Source: JAAFIP01 sp043772355
GTDB taxonomy: Bacteria > Pseudomonadota > Gammaproteobacteria > Burkholderiales > Burkholderiaceae_C
Assembly: GCA_043772355.1 (NCBI GenBank)
Contig: JAYVGI010000316.1
Span: 1-42,756, forward strand
Reading direction: 5' to 3'
Length of the DNA: 42,756 nt
The notes under the pieces are model-generated. The model had not been told where the DNA came from. It ran no database searches and worked only from the letters and a program-made list of their open reading frames with translations. This document shows positions 16,894 through 26,018 of this stretch, piece after piece (position 1 is the stretch's first letter; every line of letters starts with the position of its first letter). The position numbers were made by a program, and so were the translations under genes.

Positions 16894-17031
16894 ATGCGAC
16901 ACAAAAAATTTGTACAGCAGCATAGTATCGATATCACTGATGCGCAACGCAGCGACCAGGACTTTTCCCTGTTCCAACGCTTGGTAGTGCCTGTGTTAAT
17001 GCTGCTGTGCGTGTTGGTGGTTGGCCTGTAA
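16894..17031 (+). CDS. Possible 45-residue membrane peptide
   Basis: A short frame starting MRHKKFVQQHSIDITDAQRS and ending with one hydrophobic segment (RLVVPVLMLLCVLVVGL). The polar, charged N-terminus followed by one C-terminal helix is the pattern of a tail-anchored small protein. No strong ribosome site is visible, so coding is uncertain. It sits alone in a 310-base gap after the pseudouridine synthase gene; the rest of the gap shows nothing recognised. Confidence 0.35.
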   Translation: MRHKKFVQQHSIDITDAQRSDQDFSLFQRLVVPVLMLLCVLVVGL

Positions 17032-17141
17032 AGCGAGCTTCCCGTCTGGAGTGCCACGTGGCACGCAGCAACTGACATTTGCTTGCAAGCATTGCATTTG
17101 GCGATGCGCACTCTGGGTGCCGGGTGGCTACAGTGCATGGC

Positions 17142-18527
17142 ATGAAACACTATCAAAGTTGGCTGCTAGGCAGCACTTGCTTTTTCACCTTTGCTGCTTT
17201 GGTTGCAGCCGGCATGGTGGCCTGCGGCGGTGGTGCCGATGCCCCGGCGGCGGCTAGCCAAAGCAATGCTGTAGAGGGTGAAACCCCTGGCCTGTCGGCA
17301 AGCCCCAATGCCACAACGACGATGACGGCCTCCACAACCACGACACCCGTAGGCTCCAGCACTACCCCAAGCACGCAGACCACGACAACGATGACAACGA
17401 CGGGCAGCGCATCGCCTGCGAGGACAGACTTCCCGCTCAAGGTCACAGAGCTGAGCACGGCGCTGTCTAGCCCGTGGAGCTTGGCCTTCTTACCCCATGG
17501 CAACATGCTGGTCACCGAGCGGGCGGGTAGCTTGCGCATCGTCAGCAGCGCAGGCAGCGTGTCAGCCGCTACCTCTGGTGTGCCCGCAGTCAACAGTGGT
17601 GGGCAGGGCGGCTTGCTCGATGTGGTGCCAGACCCCGCCTTTGCCAGTAACCAGCGCATCTATTTCAGCTTTTCCGAAAACGATGCTGCCAATGCATCCA
17701 TCAACAGCACAGCGGTAGCCCGTGCGCGGCTAGATGTCGCTGCGCTGCGACTGACTGAGGTGCAGGTGATTTACCGCCAAAGCCCCAAGGTGTCGAGCGT
17801 GGGGCATTTCGGCTCGCGCCTGGTGTTTGATAGAAACGGCTACCTGTTCGTCACCCTGGGCGACCGGCAAAACGATGACCAACGCGGTTTTGCGCAAGAC
17901 CTGAGCCGAGGCAACGGCAAGGTAGTGCGCATCACCACCGATGGCGCGCCCGCGCCCGGCAACCCCACGTTTGCCGCTGCGCTGGGTGCGCAGACTGGCA
18001 TCTGGAGCTACGGCCACCGCAACCCCCAAGGTGCCGCCTTGCACCCCACCACGGGCCAGCTCTGGGTGAACGAGCATGGCGCGCAGGGCGGGGACGAATT
18101 GAACCTGGTGTTGGCAGGCAATAACTACGGCTGGCCCAAAGCCAGCTATTCGCAAGAATACGGCGCCACCACACCTGTGGGCCCCGCCACCTTGCCAGGT
18201 GTCACGCCGCCCGTGAGCTACTGGATCACCCGCGATGGCAGCGCCTTCACGGGCGGTGCCCAATCGTCCATTGCTCCCAGCGGCATGGCGATCTATGCAG
18301 GGGATAAATTTCCAGAGTACCGTGGCAATGCATTCTTGGGCGCACTGGCGGGTACGGCGCTGTGGCGCGTGGTGCTGGGCGGTGCCGATGGAGTCACCGA
18401 AGTGTCGCGCGAACGCTTGCTGGCCGCGCGCAACGAGCGCATCCGCGATGTACGCGTAGGGCCGGATGGCTGGATTTACCTGCTGACTGACGGTGCCACC
18501 GGCAAGTTGCTTCGCGTGTCTCGCTAA
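17142..18527 (+). CDS. PQQ-dependent sugar dehydrogenase-like lipoprotein (Gdh/YliI fold)
   Basis: About 461 residues. The N-terminus is a lipoprotein signal (FFTFAALVAAGMVACGGG; lipid site probably the Cys after MVA), followed by a threonine-rich linker of some 60 residues. The six-bladed propeller begins at LSSPWSLAFLPHGNMLVTER and shows GGQGGLLDVVPDP, HFGSRLVFDRNGYLFVTLGD, GHRNPQGAALHPTTGQLWVN and EHGAQGGDELNLVLAGNNYG, the pattern of aldose sugar dehydrogenases and soluble glucose dehydrogenase. It probably oxidises sugars in the periplasm with PQQ. Start at 17142 because the signal sequence begins there. Confidence 0.88.
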   Translation: MKHYQSWLLGSTCFFTFAALVAAGMVACGGGADAPAAASQSNAVEGETPGLSASPNATTTMTASTTTTPVGSSTTPSTQTTTTMTTTGSASPARTDFPLKVTELSTALSSPWSLAFLPHGNMLVTERAGSLRIVSSAGSVSAATSGVPAVNSGGQGGLLDVVPDPAFASNQRIYFSFSENDAANASINSTAVARARLDVAALRLTEVQVIYRQSPKVSSVGHFGSRLVFDRNGYLFVTLGDRQNDDQRGFAQDLSRGNGKVVRITTDGAPAPGNPTFAAALGAQTGIWSYGHRNPQGAALHPTTGQLWVNEHGAQGGDELNLVLAGNNYGWPKASYSQEYGATTPVGPATLPGVTPPVSYWITRDGSAFTGGAQSSIAPSGMAIYAGDKFPEYRGNAFLGALAGTALWRVVLGGADGVTEVSRERLLAARNERIRDVRVGPDGWIYLLTDGATGKLLRVSR

Positions 18528-18596
18528 CGCATTTGAAGCGTCACCTAAAATGGTGCTTCGGCGCATACCCATATGCGCGGCAAAAGCAAACCATTC

Positions 18597-19019
18597 ATGG
18601 AGACACCCTTGGCAACCAAAGAGCAGATCGCAGCGTTTTTAGCGCAGGCATTTCCGCAGAGCAAATGCATCATTGAAGAAGTGGGCACACTGTCCGCCAC
18701 CATCCGCCACCCGGTGGGCGTACACGAGCTGCGCCCAGGCGGCACGGTGTCGGGGCCGGTGATGATGGCTTGCGCAGACGTAGCGCTGTACGTGGCGATA
18801 TTGGGCCAGATAGGTATCGTGCCCCTGGCGGTGACGACCAGCTTGAATATCAACTTTTTAAGAAAACCCTCGCCAGACCACGACATCATCGCCCGCTGCA
18901 CACTGATCAAGTTGGGCAAACTATTGGCCGTGGGAGAGGTGTCCATCTACTCCGAAGGCAACCCCGAACCCGTGGCGCACGCTGTGGGAACCTATGCCAT
19001 TCCGCAAGCCAGGGCCTAG
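18597..19019 (+). CDS. Hotdog-fold thioesterase (PaaI/DUF4442-like)
   Basis: About 140 residues. The hotdog helix region reads LRPGGTVSGPVMMACADVAL and the following strands AVTTSLNINFLRKPSPDHDI and LGKLLAVGEVSIYSEG match PaaI-type acyl-CoA thioesterases. It probably hydrolyses an aryl- or acyl-CoA in the cytoplasm. Start at 18597 by family length; two upstream in-frame starts are less likely. Confidence 0.85.
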   Translation: METPLATKEQIAAFLAQAFPQSKCIIEEVGTLSATIRHPVGVHELRPGGTVSGPVMMACADVALYVAILGQIGIVPLAVTTSLNINFLRKPSPDHDIIARCTLIKLGKLLAVGEVSIYSEGNPEPVAHAVGTYAIPQARA

Positions 19020-19103
19020 CAGCCTGTCGGACTTAGGAATCGTCGGCTGCAAATCGACCGCAGCGGTCTATTTTTCGCCGTTTTCTTACCCAATATCTAG
19101 CGC

Positions 19104-19682
19104 CTACTTTTGCTTGGGTATCCGTCCCATCACATAAAACTCGGGGTTAGGCATCATGCCGCTGAAGCTGGCCATGCGGTTGGACAGACCAAAGAAGGCG
19201 GTGATGGCGGCGATGTCCCAGGCATCTTCATCGTCAAAGCCGTGCGCATGCAGTGCGGCAAAATCTGCATCATTGACCTCGTCAGAATGCTGGCAGACCT
19301 TCATTGCAAAGCCGAGCATGGCTTTTTGGCGTGGGCTGATGTCGGCTTTAAGGTAGTTGACCGCCACCTGGTCGGCCACCAGAGGCTTTTTCTCGTAGAT
19401 ACGCAAAATCGCCCCGTGCGCCACCACGCAGTACAGGCAGTGATTGGCCGCGCTGGTGGTGGTCACGATCATCTCGCGCTCGCCTTTGGTGAGGTTGCCG
19501 CCCTCTTTGAGCATCAGCGCGTCGTGGTAGGCAAAAAAAGCGCGCCACTCGGCGGGGCGGCGGGCAAAGGCGACAAACACGTTGGGGATAAAGCCGGCTT
19601 TGTCTTGCACCTCCAAAATGCGCGCCTGAATGTCGGCGGGCAGGGTGTGGATGTCGGGGGCGGGGTAGCGTGGGGTGGTCAT
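19104..19682 (-). CDS. AhpD-like peroxidase-related enzyme
   Basis: A 192-residue carboxymuconolactone-decarboxylase-superfamily protein. The redox motif is NHCLYCVVAHGAILR (CxxC followed by a histidine) near residue 80, after EREMIVTTTSAA, and the C-terminal half has LGFAMKVCQHSDEVNDADFA, DIAAITAFFGLSNRMASFSG and PNPEFYVMGR. This is the uncharacterised peroxidase-related family related to alkylhydroperoxidase AhpD. It faces the thioesterase gene tail to tail. Confidence 0.88.
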   Translation of the reverse strand: MTTPRYPAPDIHTLPADIQARILEVQDKAGFIPNVFVAFARRPAEWRAFFAYHDALMLKEGGNLTKGEREMIVTTTSAANHCLYCVVAHGAILRIYEKKPLVADQVAVNYLKADISPRQKAMLGFAMKVCQHSDEVNDADFAALHAHGFDDEDAWDIAAITAFFGLSNRMASFSGMMPNPEFYVMGRIPKQK

Positions 19683-20084
19683 GGCGGGCCTCGGTTTTAA
19701 AAGAGATTATGGTGAAATTATGGTAATTTTAGGGTTCTGCGGAAAAAGCAGTGGGCTACCGAGTGACTGGTGGAGGGTTACGCTGCGTTACGGTGTACTT
19801 CGGCAATCCGCTGAGGCTGCCTGTCTACTCTCTTTACCGTAGCACTCCGTCTAAGCAGGTCAGTGGGGTACACAGGATAGGACTATAAATTGTCAGTCTT
19901 GGAGCTTGAAAATCGGTGCAATTCCGTGCAAAAGCCAAGCGCGCAATGCATGGGCTGTCGTTGGCCATGATTTCGCGCTACTGCGTAACCTGTGCGACCT
20001 GTGGGTTCAAAAAATTCCCGTAACCATCCTCAAGGCTACAAGCCCCATGCGATGATCCGATGTTTATCAATGCAGGAGAAAACC
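19683..20084. other. 402-base gene gap, nothing recognised
   Basis: This gap lies between the divergent AhpD-like gene (minus) and the CMD-like gene (plus). It contains no plausible coding frame of its own, no tRNA and no clear terminator. A short string around 19910 slightly resembles part of a cobalamin riboswitch but the B12 box is absent. The region probably holds both promoters. Confidence 0.4.
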
Positions 20085-20453
20085 ATGACCGATTCCGTAT
20101 ACGACAAAGGACTTGCCACCCGTACCGCCGTGCTAGGCGCAGACTATGTGCAAGCCGCCATGAAAAAGTCCACCGACTTTACCCGCCCGCTGCAAGACCT
20201 GGTGATCAACCACGCCTGGGGCAACACCTGGCAGCGCGATGGCCTGAGCCTGAAGACGCGCAGCATCGTCACGGTGTCGATGTTGGTGGCGCTGGGCCGC
20301 ATGCATGAGCTGAAGATTCATGTGCGCGGGGCTTTGAACAACGGCGTGACCAAGGAAGAGCTGCAAGAGATTTTTATGCACGCCAGCGTGTACTGCGGTT
20401 TTCCAGCGGCGGTGGACGCGTTTCGCAGCGCGTCTGAGGTGATTGACGCCTAG
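20085..20453 (+). CDS. Carboxymuconolactone decarboxylase family protein (PcaC-like)
   Basis: A 122-residue all-helical CMD protein: GLATRTAVLGADYVQAAMKK, FTRPLQDLVINHAWGNTWQR, TRSIVTVSMLVALGRMHELK and ASVYCGFPAAVDAFRSASEV. The pattern is that of 4-carboxymuconolactone decarboxylase (PcaC) of the beta-ketoadipate pathway, with the conserved His and Glu in MHELKIHVRGALNNGVTKEE. No other pca gene except the broken intradiol gene is present. The start at 20085 has a strong CAGGAG site seven bases before. Confidence 0.88.
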   Translation: MTDSVYDKGLATRTAVLGADYVQAAMKKSTDFTRPLQDLVINHAWGNTWQRDGLSLKTRSIVTVSMLVALGRMHELKIHVRGALNNGVTKEELQEIFMHASVYCGFPAAVDAFRSASEVIDA

Positions 20454-20458
20454 CCCGC

Positions 20459-21133
20459 TTACGCCTTCGCAGGGCGCGATGCCAGCCACGGCGATGCGAG
20501 GGCGCTGGCCGTCCAACACAGCCACGCCGTCCACAGAATGTGGCTAGGGTAATGCGCGCCCCGCACCACCTGCACCCACGACAGCGCCAGGCCCAGCGCG
20601 CAAAACACCGCCAGCATTCCCCATGCGCGCTGCGCTTGGTACCGCCGCAGCACCCAAAACAGGGGCAAAAAACTGAAAAATGTGGATGCGTGACCCGAGG
20701 GAAAGCAGCGGCCGGGCCCGCCGTCGGCCTGCGCCATGGCAAAGTGCCACACATAGCGCGCCGCGCCGCCAAAGGCCTGCAGATCGGACGGGCAACTGGT
20801 GTGGCTGGTGGACTTGAGTACCGCAACACCCGCCGCGCACAGCCACACCATGCAGGCCAGCCACACCCGCTCGCGCCGTGTGGTGCGGCGCAGCGGCCCC
20901 AGCGGCCACCAGATAGCGACTACGCAGGCCAGGCCCAGCAGCACCCCGGTTTGGCGCACGCGGGTGTGCAAGATGTGCGAGAGCCAGTAGTCGTTCTCCA
21001 GCGCAAAGCCCTGGGCCGTGCCGTACCAGTGCGCAATGGCCAGGTCGGCAGGGCTGATGTCCCATGCCATGACGACCAGCAAGGGCAGGCCCAGCCACAG
21101 CACCAGCCAGCGGAGGCGGTCAGTTGCGGGCAT
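20459..21133 (-). CDS. PAP2-family membrane phosphatase
   Basis: A 224-residue integral membrane protein with about six hydrophobic segments. The phosphatase site is seen as LKSTSHTSCP (motif 1, Lys), CFPSGHASTFFSF (motif 2) and VVRGAHYPSHILWT (motif 3, Arg and His). These lipid phosphatases act on the periplasmic side, for example on undecaprenyl or phosphatidic acid phosphates. It faces the CMD gene tail to tail with five bases between. Confidence 0.88.
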   Translation of the reverse strand: MPATDRLRWLVLWLGLPLLVVMAWDISPADLAIAHWYGTAQGFALENDYWLSHILHTRVRQTGVLLGLACVVAIWWPLGPLRRTTRRERVWLACMVWLCAAGVAVLKSTSHTSCPSDLQAFGGAARYVWHFAMAQADGGPGRCFPSGHASTFFSFLPLFWVLRRYQAQRAWGMLAVFCALGLALSWVQVVRGAHYPSHILWTAWLCWTASALASPWLASRPAKA

Positions 21134-21172
21134 GGTCAGGGGCAGGCTCGGGCACAGGCTTGGGCACAGGCT

Positions 21173-22234
21173 CTAGCCGCCACAGCATTTTTTGTATTTT
21201 TTGCCACTGCGGCAGGGGCAGGGGTCGTTGCGGCCCACTTTGGGTTCAAAGCGCACAAAGGGCATTGGCACGTTCGGGTCCGGCAGGTAATAGGGGGCGT
21301 CATCCTCTGGCGTATCAGTTTGGCTAAACATAACCCACTGGCCCAATTCTGCGTCGATGGAGTTGGGCAGGCCTTTGGGCCCGAATGCAGGCGGCGGGCT
21401 GGCGGTGCCCAAAGCCGCAGCCTGAACGCACTCACGAAATTCATCCAGCCCGATGGTCAGATCATCTACATGCCCTTGTGCAAACCATGTTTCAATTTCT
21501 GGCAGCAGCGCAAGGGGTAGCCCTGCATCCATCAGATCACACACGGCAAAGCTGACGTAGGTGTCGTAGCCAAAGCCGTGGGTGGTCGTATCAGCTACCT
21601 CGCCGCGTTGCGCTCCCGCTACGAGGCTGCGGCACAAGGCCATGCCAGCGTCAAGCAACAGGGGCAGCGGTGCTACACCCTCTGCGGTACACATGGCCAG
21701 CGCTTGCACGGCCAAATGGCGGTTTTCCATGCTGTAGCTGCCCGGCTGGCAGGCGGCATCCGCGAGCCATTGCAGGCGCTGCGCATCCTGGTGGCAAAAC
21801 GCTGCAATCCAGGGGCCGACCACCGATTCATAATCGTCGCCCAGCGCCTCTCCCAGTTGCTGATCCGTACGCGTCAGCAATTCTTGCGCCAGGCTAAAGC
21901 AGCCCGCATCACGAAACTGCGCCAGCAGGTAGCCTGCATACAAGTGCAAGGTGCGTTGCGCATCGGCGTACTCTTCAGGTTGCTGCACAAAATGGGCCAG
22001 CGCTGCGCGAAAACCGTCCGCATACAGCGGCCAGTGCGCCTGCGCATGCGCCAGCAAGGCCTGCGGGTAGCTGGGCGGCTCGCTGAGAAATTGCAGTTGC
22101 ATGCGCAAATCTTCCCAGGCCAGGGCCGAGCCATCGCTAGGGATGTAATACACCCCGCCAATCGGGTCGCACGCTTCCAGGCTGTCTGCCAGCGGCGCGG
22201 CCGTGTTCCCAGGGGTGTTTGTGATGGCGTTCAT
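21173..22234 (-). CDS. DUF1186-like protein with C-terminal SEC-C zinc motif
   Basis: A 353-residue protein. Residues 30-290 are helical and resemble the DUF1186 family (for example LLTRTDQQLGEALGDDYESV); the last 20 residues are a SEC-C motif, GRNDPCPCRSGKKYKKCCGG, which binds zinc in SecA and many unrelated proteins. No enzymatic motif is seen. Function unknown; SEC-C often marks ribosome- or protein-binding roles. It is followed on the same strand by the PAP2 gene after a short G+C-rich repeat stretch. Confidence 0.85.
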   Translation of the reverse strand: MNAITNTPGNTAAPLADSLEACDPIGGVYYIPSDGSALAWEDLRMQLQFLSEPPSYPQALLAHAQAHWPLYADGFRAALAHFVQQPEEYADAQRTLHLYAGYLLAQFRDAGCFSLAQELLTRTDQQLGEALGDDYESVVGPWIAAFCHQDAQRLQWLADAACQPGSYSMENRHLAVQALAMCTAEGVAPLPLLLDAGMALCRSLVAGAQRGEVADTTTHGFGYDTYVSFAVCDLMDAGLPLALLPEIETWFAQGHVDDLTIGLDEFRECVQAAALGTASPPPAFGPKGLPNSIDAELGQWVMFSQTDTPEDDAPYYLPDPNVPMPFVRFEPKVGRNDPCPCRSGKKYKKCCGG

Positions 22235-22274
22235 GGTGCTGTGGGTGATGTTCGCAGGTTAAAACAGTGGTGAC

Positions 22275-22288
22275 AAAACTTAAGTTTT
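22275..22288. promoter_or_regulatory. 14-bp palindrome upstream of scoAB
   Basis: AAAACTTAAGTTTT is a perfect palindrome lying between the divergent SEC-C gene and scoA, with a GTTTAAAC palindrome 50 bases on. It could be an operator, but no regulator gene is adjacent. Confidence 0.3.
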
Positions 22289-22358
22289 ACCCCCAGGCTG
22301 GAGATTATCGGAGTCAGTAGAATGGTCACTGTAAGTTTAAACCTTTGGAGATCGTGAA

Positions 22359-23060
22359 GTGAACAAGATATACCCCAGCGCCGCCGCCGCCATTGAAGGC
22401 GTGGTGCAAGACAACCAGCTCATCGCAGTCGGCGGCTTTGGCCTGTGCGGCATCCCCGAGGCCTTGATAGATGCCGTGCGCGACAGCGGCGTGCAAAACC
22501 TCACCGCCATATCCAACAACGCCGGAGTCGATGATTTTGGCCTGGGCAAGCTCTTGCAAACCCGCCAGATCAAAAAAATGATCTCGTCGTATGTGGGCGA
22601 GAACAAAGAGTTTGAGCGCCAGTACCTGGCCAAAGAGCTCGACCTGGAATTTACCCCCCAAGGCACGCTGGCCGAAAAGCTGCGCGCGGGCGGCGCGGGC
22701 ATCCCCGCCTTCTTCACCAAAACCGGTGTCGGCACCATGGTGGCCGAGGGCAAAGAGCTGCGCGAGTTTGACGGCGAAACCTATGTGATGGAGCGCGCGC
22801 TGTTCCCCGCGGTCGCCTTGGTCAAGGCGCACATCGCCGACAAATCGGGCAACCTGCGCTTTAACCTCACGGCACGCAACTTCAACCCCGCCGCCGCCAT
22901 GGCAGGCAAGGTGTGCATCGTCGAGGTAGAGAAAATTGTCGAAGTAGGCGAACTGGCCCCGGACGACATCCACTTGCCCGGCATTTACGTACACCGCATT
23001 GTGCTCAACGCTACACCTGAGAAGCGGATCGAGAAACGCACCATTTCCGAGAGCAAATAA
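22359..23060 (+). CDS. scoA: 3-oxoacid CoA-transferase subunit A
   Basis: A 233-residue family I CoA-transferase alpha chain. Family blocks: IAVGGFGLCGIPEALIDAV near residue 25, LTAISNNAGVDDFGLGKLL, SYVGENKEFERQYLAKELDL and TPQGTLAEKLRAGGAGIPAF. With subunit B it moves CoA from succinyl-CoA to a 3-ketoacid such as acetoacetate. The start is a GTG at 22359 with GGAG nine bases before. The next gene follows after 88 bases. Confidence 0.93.
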   Translation: MNKIYPSAAAAIEGVVQDNQLIAVGGFGLCGIPEALIDAVRDSGVQNLTAISNNAGVDDFGLGKLLQTRQIKKMISSYVGENKEFERQYLAKELDLEFTPQGTLAEKLRAGGAGIPAFFTKTGVGTMVAEGKELREFDGETYVMERALFPAVALVKAHIADKSGNLRFNLTARNFNPAAAMAGKVCIVEVEKIVEVGELAPDDIHLPGIYVHRIVLNATPEKRIEKRTISESK

Positions 23061-23148
23061 TCATTTTCGGGGGGCAGACCAACGCTCGCGCGCAGCGCCG
23101 AGTTGCTCTGTCCCCAGGCTACAAAAGCTAAACATTAGGAGAATTCAA

Positions 23149-23787
23149 ATGGCATGGACTCAAGACCAAATGGCTGCACGCGCCGCCCAAGAGCTGCAAG
23201 ACGGCTTCTACGTGAACCTGGGCATCGGCATCCCCACCCTGGTCGCCAACTTTGTACCCAGCAACATTGAAGTGTGGCTACAGTCAGAGAACGGCATGAT
23301 GGGCATCGGCCCCTTCCCCACGGATGACAAGGTGGACGCCGACCTGATCAACGCCGGCAAACAAACCGTCACCACCATCAAAGGCAGCAGCATCTTTGGC
23401 AGCCACGACAGCTTTGCCATGATTCGTGGTGGCAAGATCAACCTGAGCATCCTGGGTGCCATGCAGGTCAGCGAAAAAGGCGATCTGGCCAACTGGATGA
23501 TCCCCGGCAAGATGATCAAAGGCATGGGCGGCGCGATGGACTTGGTAGCCGGCGTTAAGCGCGTCATCGTGCTGATGGAGCATGTGGCCAAGAAAAAAGA
23601 CGGCAGCGAAGACATGAAGATTTTGCCTTCGTGCACGCTGCCCCTGACCGGTGTGGGCGTGGTCGATCGCATCATTACTGATCTTGCCGTGATGGATGTG
23701 ACCGAGCAGGGTTTGAAGGTCGTCGAGCTAGCACCCGGCGTGACGATGGAAGCATTGCAAGCTAAAACGGGTGTAAAGCTGCACTAG
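23149..23787 (+). CDS. scoB: 3-oxoacid CoA-transferase subunit B
   Basis: A 212-residue beta chain. The catalytic glutamate is in WLQSENGMMGIGPFP near residue 46, followed by HDSFAMIRGGKINLSILGAM and WMIPGKMIKGMGGAMDLV. With ScoA it forms the CoA-transferase heterotetramer. Start at 23149, with TAGGAG eight bases before. No odd features. The gap to scoA (88 bases) includes the dense string CGCTCGCGCGCAGCGC but no gene. Confidence 0.93.
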   Translation: MAWTQDQMAARAAQELQDGFYVNLGIGIPTLVANFVPSNIEVWLQSENGMMGIGPFPTDDKVDADLINAGKQTVTTIKGSSIFGSHDSFAMIRGGKINLSILGAMQVSEKGDLANWMIPGKMIKGMGGAMDLVAGVKRVIVLMEHVAKKKDGSEDMKILPSCTLPLTGVGVVDRIITDLAVMDVTEQGLKVVELAPGVTMEALQAKTGVKLH

Positions 23788-23881
23788 GTTTGGATGCGAT
23801 GGGCAGCGAATTGAGGGTAGCATTCGATACGGCAACTGATCGCAATTTCAAAACCGTTCAATTTGTGGAGGGATGAATGCG

Positions 23882-25648
23882 ATGACTGTATTGACCGAAA
23901 AGCTGCTGCAATTGCTGGCGATGTCAGCTGAAACCGAAGTGGTGGAATTCAAAGAGGCCAAAAACGGCTACGACTTTACCAAGCTGGGTAAGTATTTCTC
24001 GGCGCTGTGCAACGAGGCTAACTTAAAGCGCCAGCCCTCGGCTTGGCTGGTGTTTGGGGTGAACGACCAGCGGCGTGTCGTCGGCTCGCACTTTCGCGCA
24101 ACGCGCAAGGACTTGGACAGCCTGAAAGAAGAGATTGCCAACAAGACGACCAACCGCATTACCTTTATCGAGATCCACGAGGTAGCGCACGCCAACGGGC
24201 GTGTGGTGTTGTTTGAAATACCCGCCGCGCCTAAAGGCCTGCCAGTGGCTTTTGACGGGCATTATTCCATTTCTAAATCATTACTGTCGTTGTTGCGTCG
24301 CCTTGCCGTGCTACAGCACTGTCTGCGGCTCCGCGCCTAAACATTAATGATGTAGAAATGGAATTACTATGGGCGCGATGGCGAGGCACTGTCGCCGCTG
24401 AACCTGGAAGAGATCAAGCGCATACGGGCGCAGTCGATGGTGGGGGACTGGAGCGCCGTGGTGGTGCCAGCCGCTGGCCTGGCTGATTTGGACGACGAGG
24501 CGCTAGTTGTGGCGCGGCGCAACTATAAAAGCAAGTTTCCGGACAAGGCGGCTGAGGTGGATGGCTGGGATGTGCCCACCTTTTTGAATAAAGCCAAGCT
24601 GACGATCAAGGGGCGCATGACGCGCGCCGCGCTGCTACTGCTGGGGCGCGAAGAGGCAGAGCATTTTTTGCTGCCTGCTGAGGCCAAGATTCGCTGGCTG
24701 CTGAAAGACCATTTGGGCGACGACCGGGACTACGCGCTGTTTGGCATGCCCCTGCTGCTGGCGGTGGACAAGGTGTACGCCAAAATCCGCAACCTCAAAT
24801 ACCGCTATATCCGTGAGGGCACGTTGTTCCCAGACGAGATAGACCAGTACGAGCCCTACGCTATCCGTGAGGCGCTGAACAACTGCATTGCGCACCAAGA
24901 CTACACGCTGGCGGCGCGCATCAACGTGATAGAGCGGGAAGAAAGCCTGAGCTTTGCCAATAAGGGCAGCTTTGTACCCGGCGATGTGCGCCGCGTGGTG
25001 ATGGAAGACGCGCCCGAGGAGCACTACCGCAACCGCTTTTTGGCCACAGCCATGTTTAACCTGAAAATGGTGGACACGGCGGGCGGCGGCATACGCAAGC
25101 TGTTTATGTTCCAGCGCCAGCGCTTCTTCCCCATGCCAGACTACGACCTGTCGGACAACCGGGTGGTGCTGACGCTGACTGGCAAGGTGCTGGATATTGA
25201 CTACGCCCGCCTGCTGGCACGAGATGGCGGCCTGACGCTGCAAGACATCATGGCGCTAGACAAGGTACAAAAGCGCTTGGCGCTGACGGCGGATGAAGAA
25301 AAGCTGCTTAAAGCCAAGGCCTTGATAGAGGGCCGCAAGCCCAACTTTTTTGTGGCCAAAACCTTGGCTCAGCAAACTGGCCAGAAGGCGCGCTACAGCA
25401 AAAACCTGGCCTTTGACAAGCAGTATTATCTGGACCTGATTTGCAAAGCAGTCAAAGAGCACGGTTTGATGGCGCGCAAAGATATTGACGAACTGCTGTG
25501 GAGCAAGCTGCCGGACTGGATGGATGACAGGCAGCGCAAAATGAAGGTCGGAAATTTGGTGGCTGAGCTGCGACGGGCGAATAAAATTGCCAATAAAGGT
25601 AGTGACACGCGACCGGCTTGGACTCTCGTAAATGCTGAAAATTTATGA
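23882..25648 (+). pseudogene. Schlafen/AlbA_2-domain ATPase gene interrupted by a MITE
   Basis: Two frames in the same phase are parts of one gene. The N-terminal part is an AlbA_2 (Schlafen-type) domain: EVVEFKEAKNGYDFTKLGKY, LCNEANLKRQPSAWLVFGVN and GRVVLFEIPAAPKGLPVAFD. The C-terminal part has IREALNNCIAHQDYTLAARI and VDTAGGGIRKLFMFQRQR, a GHKL-type ATPase region, and a helical end. The MITE adds 102 bases (34 codons) and carries two in-frame stops at 24338 and 24353. Removing it restores FDGHYYGRDGEALSPLNLEE, which is the family consensus. The intact protein would have about 557 residues. Start could be 23873 or 23882; the latter suits the GGAGGG site. Probably dead. Confidence 0.85.
24262..24366. 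mobile_element. MITE copy 2 inserted in the AlbA-ATPase gene
   Basis: A 99-bp element at 24265-24363, starting TTCCATTTC and ending GAAATGGAA with 19 of 20 matching terminal inverted-repeat bases, flanked by TTA at 24262-24264 and 24364-24366. The reconstructed empty site has a single TTA, so the target duplication is three bases. It matches the copy at 4954-5052 in length and in about 90 percent of bases. It has no coding capacity; the transposase would have to come from elsewhere. Confidence 0.92.
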
Positions 25649-25728
25649 GGGCTTATGAAAGCTTATGAGAGCTGTATTAGACTATTTTATTAAATATTCA
25701 TATAAATCAATGAGTTAGGCTCTCATAA
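25643..25728. repeat. Decamer repeat and inverted repeat after the AlbA gene
   Basis: TTATGA recurs with exact 10-base spacing at 25643, 25653 and 25663. The last unit, TTATGAGAGC (25663-25672), is the exact complement of GCTCTCATAA at 25719-25728, giving a 10-bp stem around an A+T-rich loop. It could end transcription of the upstream gene. The rest of the 410-base gap to 26018 has only short uninformative frames. Confidence 0.5.
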
Positions 25729-26018
25729 TACGACAGCGTAATCCCGCATGCTTACCGAGTCCGCTATTGAAGTCTTTGCCGTCAGATATGTGATTGCTTG
25801 CTGCGGAAACGGTGCTCAAGCAAGCTGGGATGATTGCAAATGAACTTACGCAATAGTGTCTGCGGGAATTTGGGTTACCCAGCGTTTGCAGCAATGCCGG
25901 TAGTGTTTTATCTGATGGTGGCAAAACCGATGTGAGCTAAGCACGCATGAATTTAGAGGCAGATATCCTGTTGTTAGGAGTGAGTATTTTGCTGTGAGAC
26001 CTTGATCCTTGTTTTTAA

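Noticed and set aside
19895..19945. Fragment resembling a cobalamin riboswitch (GGTGCAATTCC)
   Set aside because: The GCCACTG-type B12 box and the other conserved parts are missing and the gene downstream is not B12-related.
24437..25648. The second half of the AlbA-ATPase as an independent gene
   Set aside because: No ribosome site before the ATG at 24437, it begins in mid-domain, and removing the MITE restores one frame.
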